NCBI GenBank assembly: GCA_017646765.1
Contig: JAGCMD010000026.1
Location: 1-38,292 of the forward strand
Source of the DNA: Elusimicrobiaceae bacterium
GTDB taxonomy: Bacteria > Elusimicrobiota > Elusimicrobia > Elusimicrobiales > Elusimicrobiaceae
Direction: 5' to 3'
Length of the DNA stretch: 38,292 nt
The notes under the pieces were generated by a model. That model saw only the letters and a list, made by a program, of their open reading frames with translations, was not told the DNA's origin and searched no databases. Below, in pieces: positions 5,760 through 13,802 of this stretch (the first letter of the stretch is position 1; every line of letters starts with the position of its first letter). The position numbers and the translations under genes are program-made.

Positions 5760-8084
5760 ATGCCCAGATATTACTACGCAGCCAAAAAATCACGAAAGAA
5801 AACGAAAAAAACATCCTCCATGGCGTGGGTGCGTTCCGCTTTGTATATTTTGGGGGCGGCAGCCTGCGTTTGGTTAGGCTATATTTTATGGGTAAATGCC
5901 AGTGGCACGTTGGCGCAACGGACTTCGTCCGGCTTGTTTCAAATATTAGGGCAGGCGGCCGGGTTAATTCCGTTATTGTTGGCGTACTGGTTGTTGCAAA
6001 CTATGCGTAAAAAAAGCGCGTCGTTTTTGTTGTTTCTGGTGGGGAGCGGGGTTCTGCTTTGTGCGTGTGCCAGTTTGCTTACCTGTTTGCGGCTGATTTT
6101 TACTAACTCATTACTAGATGGCGGCCGTGCGGGAAGCAGTATTTTTTATGCATTTAGGGGAGTAACGGGCAGCGTGGGAGCGGCGTTATTTTCATTAGCG
6201 TTTGCCCTGGTGGGATTACAAATTTTATTTGCTATACCGTGGGCGGTTGTTTTTCAAAAAACATTGGAGTTTATTCAAAACGACTTTAGCGGTTGGATAG
6301 AAGCCCGTGCCGAGCTAAAGCAAAAAGTGGAACAAGGACGCGTAGCCGTGAAGGCTAAAGCCGAGGCAACGCAGGTGCAGCGAGAGGCATCGTTGGCGGC
6401 TGTAGCCGAAGAAATACACGCCATGCCGGAAATTCACCGGGCTAAACCGGTGGTCCGCCGTCCAAAAGCCGAGCCGATTACAACGCTTCCCCGCCGTGAT
6501 GAAGCGCCTTCTTTACCGCCGGAAGAGAAGGCTCAACCCAAAGACGAGAACGGCGAAGTGAAAAAATTTGACCCGGCTACGTTTCAATTGCCTTCGTTAG
6601 ATTTATTGCACGACCCAAAGGGCGACGGTATCGTCGGCCCAACAGACGAAGAAATTGCCAAAGCTACTAAACGCTTGGAAGACACGCTTAAAAACTTTGA
6701 TATTGGTGCGCACGTAACGGGCGTTTCGCCGGGCCCGGTCGTTACCCGCTACGAAATTCAACCCGATGCCGGCGTCAAAATGTCCTCCATTACGGCACTT
6801 ACGCAAGATATTCAGGCCAGCATGCAGGCACGTTCTATCCGCGTGCAAGCGCCGATTCCGGGCAAAAGCACCATGGGGTTTGAAATTCCAAACGACCGCA
6901 GCGTTACGGTAACGATGAAGGAAATTTTACAATCACCGGTTTATGCAAATTCCAAAGCAGTTTTGCCTATTGCCCTAGGCCGCCACGCCAACGGAGACCC
7001 GGCCGGCACGGTAGCCGAAAAATGGCCGCATATGCTTATAGCCGGGGCCACGAATAGCGGTAAATCTATTTGTGTGCATACAATCATTATGTCCATTTTG
7101 TTTAAACACCGCCCGGACGAAGTGAAATTTTTACTCATTGACCCCAAACGTGTGGAGCTAACGCTCTATGAAGGTATCCCGTATTTATATGACCCTAAAA
7201 CCTCGTGTGATGATGCCGATATTATTACCAAAGCGTCCGATGCGGCCAAGTCCTTGCAAATGCTTGTAAAAGTGATGGAAAAACGGCTTGATTTATGCCA
7301 ACTGGCCAAGGTCAAAAACATTGAGGGCTACAACCAATGGGCCAAGCAAAATAACGAAGAAAAAATGTTCTACATCTTCGTTATCATTGACGAAATGGCC
7401 GATCTGATGCTGCAGACCAAAGCATCTATTGAAGACTCTATCCAACGTCTTGCGCAAATGGGCCGCGCCATGGGTATCCACTTAATTTTATGCACCCAGC
7501 GCCCGTCTGTAAAAGTGGTAACGGGCATTATTAAAGCCAATATGCCCTCGCGCATTGCTTTGCAAGTAGCGTCGGGCATTGACTCCAAGGTTATTTTGGA
7601 CGGCGTGGGAGCCGAAGATTTACTCGGACGCGGTGATATGCTGTTATTAGACAGTTCCACCCAAACTCCGCTACGTATCCAAGGGGCGTACGTGGCGCCG
7701 GATGAAATTAAAGCGGTCGCCGATTTCTTGCGTGCGCAGGGCGGGCCGGACTACCCGGTGCAGGTCGTCAGCGAACAACCCGCAAACGGTATGCGCCCGC
7801 AAGACGGGTTAGGAACAACCCCCGAAGAACAGTTGCAAGCGTTGCGGCTTATTAAAGAGCGCCGCCGCGTCAGCCAAGATTTGCTTAAAGCCCATTTCGG
7901 CTCGTCGGCACGCGCAACCAATATGCTTAGCGTGCTGGAAATGCGCGGATACATCACCAAGCCCGAAGGCTCTAACCGGTGGGAAATTCACTACGATTTA
8001 ATTGACCAAGGAATTGAAGAATTGGAAAATCCGCCCTATGAGAAAGATTACGAGGAAAAAACATATGAATCGGTTTATAAATAA
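5760..8084 (+). CDS. ftsK: DNA translocase FtsK/SpoIIIE
   Basis: 774 residues. The N-terminus has four hydrophobic membrane segments (about residues 21-45, 58-82, 86-114 and 134-165), then a charged, proline-containing linker (about 170-290). The motor domain has Walker A GATNSGKS at 429-436 and Walker B FVIIDE with D544/E545. The C-terminal winged-helix gamma domain (about 700-765, ending MLSVLEMRGYITKPEGSNRWEI) recognises KOPS-like DNA sequences. FtsK anchors at the septum and pumps chromosome termini apart, delivering dimers for XerCD resolution. Its length is like the compact SpoIIIE/FtsK type, not E. coli FtsK. It overlaps the next gene by 20 bases and heads a long co-directional operon of envelope genes. 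Confidence 0.95.
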   Translation: MPRYYYAAKKSRKKTKKTSSMAWVRSALYILGAAACVWLGYILWVNASGTLAQRTSSGLFQILGQAAGLIPLLLAYWLLQTMRKKSASFLLFLVGSGVLLCACASLLTCLRLIFTNSLLDGGRAGSSIFYAFRGVTGSVGAALFSLAFALVGLQILFAIPWAVVFQKTLEFIQNDFSGWIEARAELKQKVEQGRVAVKAKAEATQVQREASLAAVAEEIHAMPEIHRAKPVVRRPKAEPITTLPRRDEAPSLPPEEKAQPKDENGEVKKFDPATFQLPSLDLLHDPKGDGIVGPTDEEIAKATKRLEDTLKNFDIGAHVTGVSPGPVVTRYEIQPDAGVKMSSITALTQDIQASMQARSIRVQAPIPGKSTMGFEIPNDRSVTVTMKEILQSPVYANSKAVLPIALGRHANGDPAGTVAEKWPHMLIAGATNSGKSICVHTIIMSILFKHRPDEVKFLLIDPKRVELTLYEGIPYLYDPKTSCDDADIITKASDAAKSLQMLVKVMEKRLDLCQLAKVKNIEGYNQWAKQNNEEKMFYIFVIIDEMADLMLQTKASIEDSIQRLAQMGRAMGIHLILCTQRPSVKVVTGIIKANMPSRIALQVASGIDSKVILDGVGAEDLLGRGDMLLLDSSTQTPLRIQGAYVAPDEIKAVADFLRAQGGPDYPVQVVSEQPANGMRPQDGLGTTPEEQLQALRLIKERRRVSQDLLKAHFGSSARATNMLSVLEMRGYITKPEGSNRWEIHYDLIDQGIEELENPPYEKDYEEKTYESVYK

Positions 8085-8835
8085 TTGCGGTATAGCCGTT
8101 GGAGCGGTGATGTTGTTTGCTTGTACGGGTGCGCAATCGCCGGAAATGCCGGTCGTAACGGAAGAACCTTCACAAGAAACAGTTTCTCAGCCCCGGCCTG
8201 TTACGCCCGCTGTTAAACCGGCAGACACTCCCCCGGCGGCGCCTCAACCTACTCAAATCATCAAAGTGGAAACGCCCGAAAAAGAACAAATCGCCGGGCA
8301 GTCTCCGGTAGAACGCTTAAAGGCGTGGGATAAAAATTTGCATTTTTTAAGAACGGATTTTATCCAAAACTCCTCTTTTGAGCGGGTAGTCATCAGCCGT
8401 TCGCAAGGCACGTTGTTTTACGACCAAGCCAAACACGCCTTGCGTTTGGATACAAAAGATACCGACGGTGCGGTTATTCAATCGGCCGTAACGGATAAGA
8501 GAAAAATTTTTATTTTGGATGAAAAAGGGAAAGAAGTTTCGCAGCTTTCTTGGCAAGAGTGGCAGCAAGGGCAGCCCAATCAAGCCCTTTTTGATTTTGG
8601 GAATTATACCGAGCTGCTTTCCCGCCATCACGTAAAGGTAATTCGCCCCGATTTTTTGGCCTTAACGCCTAAAGAAGGCGAAGAATATACGCTGTACTTA
8701 ACACTGCGTCCGGAAGATTATTTCCCACAAGGTATTAAGCTCGTTTCGGGTGATATGGTTACCCAAGCCGAATTGACCCACATACAACAAAACAAACCGT
8801 TGCCTCAAGCAACCTTCGGAGGATTTTTTAAATGA
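8065..8835 (+). CDS. LolA-fold outer-membrane carrier-like lipoprotein
   Basis: 256 residues. The start MNRFINNCGIAVG is preceded by GAGGAAA and lies inside the end of ftsK. A signal peptide ends in the lipobox LFAC (Cys20), so the mature protein should be lipid-anchored. A Pro/Thr-rich linker (about 25-75) leads to a domain (about 80-256) with the LolA pattern: VERLKAWDKNLHFLRTDFIQ, then SQGTLFYDQ and DKRKIFILDEKGKEV. LolA proper is a soluble periplasmic chaperone moving lipoproteins to the outer membrane; an anchored, linker-bearing version is a variation, closer to LolA-like outer-membrane sorting proteins. Its stop overlaps the pgsA start (ATGA). Confidence 0.75.
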   Translation: MNRFINNCGIAVGAVMLFACTGAQSPEMPVVTEEPSQETVSQPRPVTPAVKPADTPPAAPQPTQIIKVETPEKEQIAGQSPVERLKAWDKNLHFLRTDFIQNSSFERVVISRSQGTLFYDQAKHALRLDTKDTDGAVIQSAVTDKRKIFILDEKGKEVSQLSWQEWQQGQPNQALFDFGNYTELLSRHHVKVIRPDFLALTPKEGEEYTLYLTLRPEDYFPQGIKLVSGDMVTQAELTHIQQNKPLPQATFGGFFK

Positions 8836-9455
8836 TGACGCTCGCTAATAAAATTACGTTAACCCGTGCCGCTATGTCCATTTTGATGTTTTTATTTATT
8901 TTAATGCCTTTCGCGTGGGCGCGGATTGTGGCGATTGTAATTTTTACCGTGGCGGCCAGTACCGATTGGATAGACGGGAAAATTGCGCGAGAAACGCATA
9001 CAGTTACCCCGTTTGGAGCGATTGTAGACCCCTTTGTGGATAAAATTTTAGTAATCGCCGCCTTCTTTGCTTTTGTAGGTATACGGGAATTAGATGTGCC
9101 GATTTGGGCCGTATTTTTTATCCTTTTGCGCGAACTGATGGTTTCCAATTTGCGTGCGATTGCGGCCCTGGAAGGAAAAGTAATGGCGGCAGAGCGGTGG
9201 GGAAAGTTTAAAACCGTGGTGCAAATGTCAGCTATCGGCACGATTTTCTTTGTGCTTCTTATGTATCATTTATCGTATTTGTTGGGGGGAATCGGGCAAG
9301 AAATCAGCGTGTTTTTATTTGTATTATTGTGTAAAATTCCGTATGTGGCCACGGTTATTGCGGCGGTCATTACATGGGTGAGTATGATTTCGTATTTGCG
9401 TAATAATTGGGATTTACTTAAAAAATCGTGGAGTTTACCGGCATGCAACAAGTAG
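8832..9455 (+). CDS. pgsA: CDP-diacylglycerol-glycerol-3-phosphate 3-phosphatidyltransferase
   Basis: 207 residues, an integral membrane enzyme making phosphatidylglycerophosphate from CDP-diacylglycerol and glycerol-3-phosphate. The CDP-alcohol phosphotransferase signature is complete: D48-G49-x2-A52-R53-x8-G62-x3-D66-x3-D70. Six or so hydrophobic segments cover the protein. The ATG overlaps the stop of the lipoprotein gene and is preceded by GGAGGA. Phosphatidylserine synthase shares the motif, but the adjacent pgpA (the next step) supports PgsA. Confidence 0.92.
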   Translation: MMTLANKITLTRAAMSILMFLFILMPFAWARIVAIVIFTVAASTDWIDGKIARETHTVTPFGAIVDPFVDKILVIAAFFAFVGIRELDVPIWAVFFILLRELMVSNLRAIAALEGKVMAAERWGKFKTVVQMSAIGTIFFVLLMYHLSYLLGGIGQEISVFLFVLLCKIPYVATVIAAVITWVSMISYLRNNWDLLKKSWSLPACNK

Positions 9456-9925
9456 TGCGTTGTCTGGCTACGGGTTTTTATATTAGTTACCTGCCGCCGC
9501 TTATTTTTCCGTTTAAGAAAAATACGGGCGCGGGGTTTTTGGGAACCTTGTGGGGGATCCCGCTGGTACTGCTGTTTCCCGCTGACACGTTTTTATATTC
9601 AATTTGCATGTTGGCTTTTTGGGCGTTTGCGGTGTATATCTGTAAAAAAGTACAATTTAAGGGATATACCGGCCATGATAACCCTAAAATTGTCATTGAT
9701 GAAGTGGCCGGGTATATAGCGGCGATGGCATTTTTACCGCGTAGTGCGGGATATTTGGCGGCAGCCTTCGTGTTATTCCGTACTTTTGATACCCTTAAAC
9801 CGGGGCCCGTCAAAACATTTGACAAAATGCAAAACGCTTTTGGCGTAGTATTTGACGATGTGGCAGCCGGACTAATGGCCAATATTTTAATTCAGCTTTT
9901 TATTATTTTTGTAGTTCGGGGTTAA
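9443..9925 (+). CDS. pgpA: Phosphatidylglycerophosphatase A
   Basis: 160 residues from MQQVVRCLATGF, overlapping pgsA by 13 bases. It removes the phosphate from phosphatidylglycerophosphate to give phosphatidylglycerol, directly after PgsA. The PgpA pattern is visible: an N-terminal YLPPLIFPFKKNTGAGFLGTLWG-like loop region, IVIDEVAGY with the acidic pair, and RTFDTLKPGPV followed by FGVVFDDVAAG. Three to four hydrophobic segments. A GTG at 9428 could add five residues; ATG 9443 has only a distant GGAG, so the start is slightly uncertain, and translational coupling to pgsA is likely. Confidence 0.88.
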   Translation: MQQVVRCLATGFYISYLPPLIFPFKKNTGAGFLGTLWGIPLVLLFPADTFLYSICMLAFWAFAVYICKKVQFKGYTGHDNPKIVIDEVAGYIAAMAFLPRSAGYLAAAFVLFRTFDTLKPGPVKTFDKMQNAFGVVFDDVAAGLMANILIQLFIIFVVRG

Positions 9926-9944
9926 CCCAAGGAGAATTGTAATT

Positions 9945-10577
9945 ATGCAAGCATCTACATTACGTGAGCTTATTGCAGCAGGCGGGCCGGTGCTTATCTT
10001 GCTGGTGCTGTTGTCTATTTATTCTATCTCTGTTATTTTAGAGCGGTTTTTCAGGATGCGTACCGCTATGTCTTTATCGCGCAAATTACTGGCGTATTGC
10101 CATCATCCGTTGCGTTCGGAAAATTACCAAAAAGTGGAAGAGGCGTGCCGCAAAGAGAGCGTCAAGCATACGCCGGCGGCCCATTTGCTTACTAAATTGG
10201 TAGAAGCGCGCTCCCGCTCGTTGGAAGAACAAGAAAGAATAGCCGAAGATACTATTGAGTGGGAAACTACGAAACTTCAACGCCGCTTAACGGTGCTGGG
10301 TACACTGGGCAGTATTACGCCGTTTATCGGACTTTTCGGTACGGTTATTGGGGTTATGCACGCATTTAAAGATTTGGCGGCCAATACGGCAGCGGCGGGG
10401 GGAGCCTCCGTAGTGGCGGCGGGTATTGCCGAGGCGCTTGTCAACACGGCGGCGGGGCTCTTTGTAGCTATTCCGGCGGTTATTGCCTATAACTATTTTT
10501 TATCTAAGACGAATTATTTTGCTAAGGAATTGGAGAGCGTAGCCAACGAGTTTATTTACCGCTCCCATAATGATTAA
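9945..10577 (+). CDS. exbB: ExbB/TolQ-type proton channel subunit
   Basis: 210 residues with the MotA/TolQ/ExbB layout: a first membrane helix (about 12-34), a cytoplasmic domain, then two helices (about 120-143 and 158-185) holding LGTLGSITPFIGLFGTVIGVM and AGIAEALVNTAAGLFVAIPAV, the proton-channel core. An AAGGAG site precedes the ATG. It works with the ExbD-type protein encoded next to convert proton motive force to outer-membrane work. TolQ versus ExbB cannot be decided from sequence alone; no TolB or Pal gene is in the window. Confidence 0.9.
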   Translation: MQASTLRELIAAGGPVLILLVLLSIYSISVILERFFRMRTAMSLSRKLLAYCHHPLRSENYQKVEEACRKESVKHTPAAHLLTKLVEARSRSLEEQERIAEDTIEWETTKLQRRLTVLGTLGSITPFIGLFGTVIGVMHAFKDLAANTAAAGGASVVAAGIAEALVNTAAGLFVAIPAVIAYNYFLSKTNYFAKELESVANEFIYRSHND

Positions 10578-10582
10578 AGCCT

Positions 10583-10987
10583 ATGAGCACACACAGAAAA
10601 AGAACCGTCATGGCGGAAATAAACATGGTGCCGTTTATTGACATCACGCTTATTTTGCTGATTATTTTTATGGTGATGAGCCCGCTGCTCGTTCAAATGC
10701 AGCTGACGGTGGATTTGCCCCGTTCGCAATCGGTCAATACACAAGCGGAAGATGATGTAATCCGTATTGAAGTGGAAAAAAACGGTAAAATTACGGTGCA
10801 GAACAAACATCTTACGCTTAAAAATTTGGAACGGGAACTCATTTTAAGAATGGGGAAGGCCAACAAAAAAACAATTCTTGTTCAGGCCGATAAAGATGTT
10901 CCCATACAGCAAGTAGTGTCTGTTTTTGATATTGCCAAAAAATTGGGCGCTGCTAAATTAGGGATAGGAGTGCTTTCAAAGAACTGA
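10583..10987 (+). CDS. exbD: ExbD/TolR-type stator subunit
   Basis: 134 residues. A single membrane helix near the N-terminus (about 16-38) carries the proton-relay aspartate in MVPFIDITLILLIIFMV (D20). The rest is a periplasmic domain with the family's ending (KKTILVQADKDVPIQQVVSVFD, GAAKLGIGV). It follows the exbB-like gene by five bases, and its stop overlaps the start of the tonB-like gene (TGATG), so the three are translationally coupled. Confidence 0.9.
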   Translation: MSTHRKRTVMAEINMVPFIDITLILLIIFMVMSPLLVQMQLTVDLPRSQSVNTQAEDDVIRIEVEKNGKITVQNKHLTLKNLERELILRMGKANKKTILVQADKDVPIQQVVSVFDIAKKLGAAKLGIGVLSKN

Positions 10988-11700
10988 TGGATCGTTATTT
11001 AGTTTTTTCCGGCGGACTTCACGCGCTGGCTGCATTAGTGTTAGTTGCCTGTTTGGCGGCTCCGGCCAAAAAGGCGGCGGCTACATATACTATTGATTTT
11101 ATCGGTACGGGTAAAGTAGTGGCTACTACCGGGCAGGAAGCTGCCCCCAAAACGGGCGTCCAAGTGCCGCAACCGGCTCCGCAAGCGGTGGCTAAACCCG
11201 AACCGCCCGCCCCGGCTCCTGCTAAAAAAGCGTATGCCGCTAAGACGGAAATTGCCGAAAAACCCAAACCTCAAAAAACCAACGTAAAAGAAGAGCCTCT
11301 AGCCGCGCCGAGCGTATTGGACGACGCAGAAACTGAAGCAACGGCTAAACCTGCCGAAGGGGAAGACGGCGCGCAAGAAAACGCTTTTGGCGGTGGAAAT
11401 ATTCAAACCGATTTTGCTAATTTTCCATATCCGTGGTATATTACGCAAGTGCGTAACAGCTTGTGGATTGAGTGGGAAAAACGACGCCCGGCGGGCAGCA
11501 CATTGGGAACCCTGGTTTCTTTTGCCATTGCGCGGGACGGAAAAGTGAGAGATTTAAAAATAGATAAAAAATCCGGGGATGAGACCTTTGATTTCGCGGC
11601 CACGTCGGCAGTTATTAACGCGGGGCCTTTTGCGCCGTTACCTATGTATTACGAAAAGGATGAGCTTACCGTAACGGTGGAGTTTAAACAGGAGACATAA
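10987..11700 (+). CDS. TonB/TolA-like protein with TonB C-terminal domain
   Basis: 237 residues. An N-terminal membrane anchor (about 5-25), a Pro/Ala/Lys-rich spacer (about 50-130, with PAPAPAKKA-like stretches) and a C-terminal TonB/TolA-type domain (about 145-237: YITQVRNSLWIEWEKRR, FAIARDGKVRDLKI, FDFAATSAVINAGPFAPLP). It spans the periplasm and transmits ExbB/ExbD motion to outer-membrane partners. The W/AxxAVxxAxPFxPLP pattern fits TonB-family C-termini. The spacer is shorter than TolA's helical rod. Whether it serves transport (TonB) or envelope constriction (TolA) is open; the operon with ftsK leans to the latter. Confidence 0.85.
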   Translation: MDRYLVFSGGLHALAALVLVACLAAPAKKAAATYTIDFIGTGKVVATTGQEAAPKTGVQVPQPAPQAVAKPEPPAPAPAKKAYAAKTEIAEKPKPQKTNVKEEPLAAPSVLDDAETEATAKPAEGEDGAQENAFGGGNIQTDFANFPYPWYITQVRNSLWIEWEKRRPAGSTLGTLVSFAIARDGKVRDLKIDKKSGDETFDFAATSAVINAGPFAPLPMYYEKDELTVTVEFKQET

Positions 11701-11703
11701 ACT

Positions 11704-12204
11704 ATGAACGGATGGCATAGGTTTGGTATTTTGGTGGTGTGTTGTATAGCTGTTATGATTTTATTCCCGAATTATGATTTTGCGGGGTGGACTTTTGTCG
11801 GGATGATGTTACTAATGTGGACGGGTGCGATTATGCTTTCGTCGCTGGTAGCTAATATGTTTGGCTTTTCCAATTCGGAACGGTTTAACAAACTGCTTAC
11901 CTTGGTGTTGCTGGCCATGATTCTGTTTTCGTTGTTGTGGTATTTCCCGCAAACGGACAAAGTTTCCCCTATCAATAAACTCAAATATGGGGAATATCCC
12001 ACTAAAGCCACTATTAAAAGAGGGATTAAACGGCTGACTTTTAATTTTGATTTTGTTCGGCGTAATGTCCGCCGGGATGCCAATTATGTTAATCAAGAGA
12101 TTCCTTATTCCAACGCCGTGAAACGGACGCGTGAAACGGTACAACGCGTGCAAGATCGTGCCAATGCTGCGATTGATTACATGGAAGATGCGATAGAAGA
12201 GTAA
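11704..12204 (+). CDS. Three-helix membrane protein of unknown function
   Basis: 166 residues, three bases after the tonB-like stop. Three hydrophobic helices (about 8-22, 29-53 and 62-80) precede a basic, helical C-terminal half (about 95-166) with FVRRNVRRDANYVNQEI and a heptad-like end RETVQRVQDRANAAIDYMEDAIEE. I recognise no family. Its position between an Exb/Ton set and an epimerase suggests an envelope-linked role; that is inferred from context only. Confidence 0.7.
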   Translation: MNGWHRFGILVVCCIAVMILFPNYDFAGWTFVGMMLLMWTGAIMLSSLVANMFGFSNSERFNKLLTLVLLAMILFSLLWYFPQTDKVSPINKLKYGEYPTKATIKRGIKRLTFNFDFVRRNVRRDANYVNQEIPYSNAVKRTRETVQRVQDRANAAIDYMEDAIEE

Positions 12205-12216
12205 ATAGAAAAATTT

Positions 12217-13185
12217 ATGAAAAATACCATTTTAATTACAGGCGGCAACGGTTTTATCGGGCGGGTGCTGACCAATAAATTATTGCAAGAAGGGTTTAAG
12301 GTACGTGTGGTAACACGTAAACACCCGACTCAGCAACCGGCCAACCCGGCCGTTACGCTTGTCCGGGCCGATTATGACGACGTAAAATCGCTTCAACAAG
12401 CTATGGAAGGCTGCGTGGGTGTGTTTCACTTAGCGGCCGCCATTTTTGGTTTTCGCCGCGCCGATTTTGAAAAAGCCAATGTCACTCACACGCGCAATGT
12501 GGTTCAAGCCGTCAATCAATCGCCGCAAATTACTACGTTTGTGCACGTGTCCAGTTTGGCAGCCAGCGGTTTTGCGCAAGATGCTAAAACGCCGCGTACC
12601 GAAGATATGACTCCGGCTCCGGTGTCCGATTACGGCATCACCAAGTTGGGGGGAGAAGAAGCCGTTAAAACGCTTCGCCCCGGTGTGAAGTGGACGATTA
12701 TCCGCCCGCCGATTGTATATGGCAGGCACGATTCCGGCGTCTCCAAAATTGCGTTGTGGGTTAAACGCGGTGTGATGGTAAATACTTCGGGCAACGGATA
12801 TTTTAGTTTTGTGCATGTGGACGATTTAGTCAGTGCGTTATGGCAAGCGTATCAACGGCCCGACACGGCCGGTGAGACGTATTTTATTGCGGAAAGTGCT
12901 ACCTATAGTTGGGACTATTTTATTACCGAAATGGCCCGCGCTATGAATTGCCATAGACCGTTTATGCCGTCGGCCCCTAAGTGGCTGCTTAATGCGGCGG
13001 CTTTTGTGTATGAAACATTGGCCCGCGTGAGCGGCGCGCAACCGGCACTGAACTATGATAAAGTTACCGAGGCTACCGTAAAAGGACATTGGATTTGTTC
13101 CAATCACAAATGGACTTCTTTGACCGGACAGCAATTTACACCGCTTAAAGAGGGATTGGAAAAAAGTTTTACACGTCCATCATAG
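12217..13185 (+). CDS. NAD(P)-dependent epimerase/dehydratase (extended SDR)
   Basis: 322 residues, Rossmann fold. The nucleotide motif TGGNGFIG is at residues 8-15, an acidic ADYDD at about 51-55, and the catalytic YxxxK is Y139-G-I-T-K143, with the upstream serine in HVSSLAA (110-116). The IIRPPIVYGRHDSG segment fits the extended SDR group (sugar-nucleotide epimerases and dihydroflavonol/sterol-type reductases). No further substrate residues allow a precise call. It is the last gene of the ftsK operon. Confidence 0.85.
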   Translation: MKNTILITGGNGFIGRVLTNKLLQEGFKVRVVTRKHPTQQPANPAVTLVRADYDDVKSLQQAMEGCVGVFHLAAAIFGFRRADFEKANVTHTRNVVQAVNQSPQITTFVHVSSLAASGFAQDAKTPRTEDMTPAPVSDYGITKLGGEEAVKTLRPGVKWTIIRPPIVYGRHDSGVSKIALWVKRGVMVNTSGNGYFSFVHVDDLVSALWQAYQRPDTAGETYFIAESATYSWDYFITEMARAMNCHRPFMPSAPKWLLNAAAFVYETLARVSGAQPALNYDKVTEATVKGHWICSNHKWTSLTGQQFTPLKEGLEKSFTRPS

Positions 13186-13203
13186 TCAAAGTAATGCTAA
13201 TTT

Positions 13204-13212
13204 TGTTATAAT
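13204..13212 (+). promoter_or_regulatory. Promoter -10 of tRNA-Ser
   Basis: TG-T-TATAAT, an extended -10, ending 24 bases before the tRNA. TAGTCA 18 bases upstream is a possible weak -35. Confidence 0.6.
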
Positions 13213-13236
13213 ATATCGGTTGGTTTGAACGTTTTT

Positions 13237-13327
13237 GGAGAGGTGGCTGAGAGGCCGAAAGCGGCGGTTTGCTAAACCGTTATACGGGTTAATTCCCGTA
13301 TCGAGGGTTCGAATCCCTCCCTCTCCG
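13237..13327 (+). tRNA. tRNA-Ser (anticodon GCU)
   Basis: 91 bases with the long variable arm of class II tRNAs. Acceptor GGAGAGG/CCTCTCC with discriminator G; anticodon loop TTGCTAA giving GCU; T-arm GAGGG-TTCGAAT-CCCTC; variable arm with the TACGGG/CCCGTA hairpin. No encoded CCA. A strong terminator follows. Confidence 0.95.
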
Positions 13328-13330
13328 TAG

Positions 13331-13368
13331 AATTAAAAAAGACTCCCGCAAGGGAGTTTTTTTTAATT
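13331..13368. terminator. Terminator after tRNA-Ser
   Basis: ACTCCC-GCAA-GGGAGT (13342-13357) flanked by A-run and T-run, AATTAAAAAAG on the left and TTTTTTTTAATT on the right. It works in both directions by structure. Confidence 0.85.
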
Positions 13369-13380
13369 CTAGGAAGAGTG

Positions 13381-13681
13381 GAGTGACACAAACTGCTTTG
13401 TGTCACGTCGGGATTCGAAGCCCGGAGCGTTGTACGAGTTTTGCCGATAGGCAAAGGCGAGTACCGCGAGGGCGGGCCCGCAGGAAAATACCGTCAGGTA
13501 TTTTACCGCAGGGCGAATCCACACAAACTGCCTTGTGTCACGTCGGGATTTCGGGCCCGGATAAAAGCCCGCAAAGACTTGCGGGCGTATCAATAAGCTT
13601 AGCCGAAGGCGGAATAATCCCGCAGGGATTTATTCCGTCAGGGAATTGACGCAGGCTATTTTACCGGACGGCATTTTCCCC
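13381..13681. repeat. Stem-loop array in a 430-base intergenic region
   Basis: A run of short hairpins, mostly with four-base loops: GTGACACAAA/TTTGTGTCAC (13383-13406), TTTGCC/GGCAAA (13440-13455), AAAATACC/GGTATTTT (13485-13504), ACACAA/TTGTGT (13521-13538), GCCCGCAA/TTGCGGGC (13567-13586) and GGAATAATCCC/GGGATTTATTCC (13611-13636). A unit of about 30-40 bases beginning ACACAAACTG and running through GTCGGGATT occurs twice, at 13386 and 13521. Overlapping open frames exist on both strands but look like by-products of the repeats. Function unknown. Confidence 0.6.
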
Positions 13682-13714
13682 AAAGGACCTATGTTTTTAT
13701 AGGTCCTTTTTTTT
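13682..13714 (+). terminator. Strong intrinsic terminator closing the stem-loop array
   Basis: AAAGGACCTAT (13682-13692) pairs perfectly with ATAGGTCCTTT (13699-13709), followed by more T. No gene ends just before it, so it may end a transcript covering the stem-loop array. Confidence 0.85.
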
Positions 13715-13756
13715 ATCCCGGGGGGCCTCTTGGCCCACGCTTTTTCCGGCTTTTTA

Positions 13757-13777
13757 TTTTACACTATTAGTGTAAAA
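13757..13777. promoter_or_regulatory. Perfect 21-bp palindrome, likely operator
   Basis: Arms TTTTACACTA and TAGTGTAAAA around one central T. TTTACA within it (13758-13763) is a usable -35, with TATTTT at 13782-13787 as -10 (18-base spacer), so a bound repressor would cover the promoter of the 489-residue exported protein gene. The palindrome is not followed by a T-run, so a terminator is unlikely. Confidence 0.6.
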
Positions 13778-13802
13778 GTGGTATTTTAAAAAGAGGGAAT
13801 TT

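Noticed and set aside
13405-13427. tRNA T-arm-like sequence on the minus strand (CGGGCTTCGAATCCCG)
   Set aside because: No acceptor, D or anticodon arm can be fitted around it. It could be a tRNA remnant, but a chance hairpin is as likely.
13369-13649. Overlapping open frames on both strands in the stem-loop region (74 and 88 residues), with a repeated TQTALCHVGI peptide
   Set aside because: They have no ribosome site, Arg/Pro-rich composition, and the peptide repeat follows from the DNA hairpin repeat. They read as by-products of repeats.
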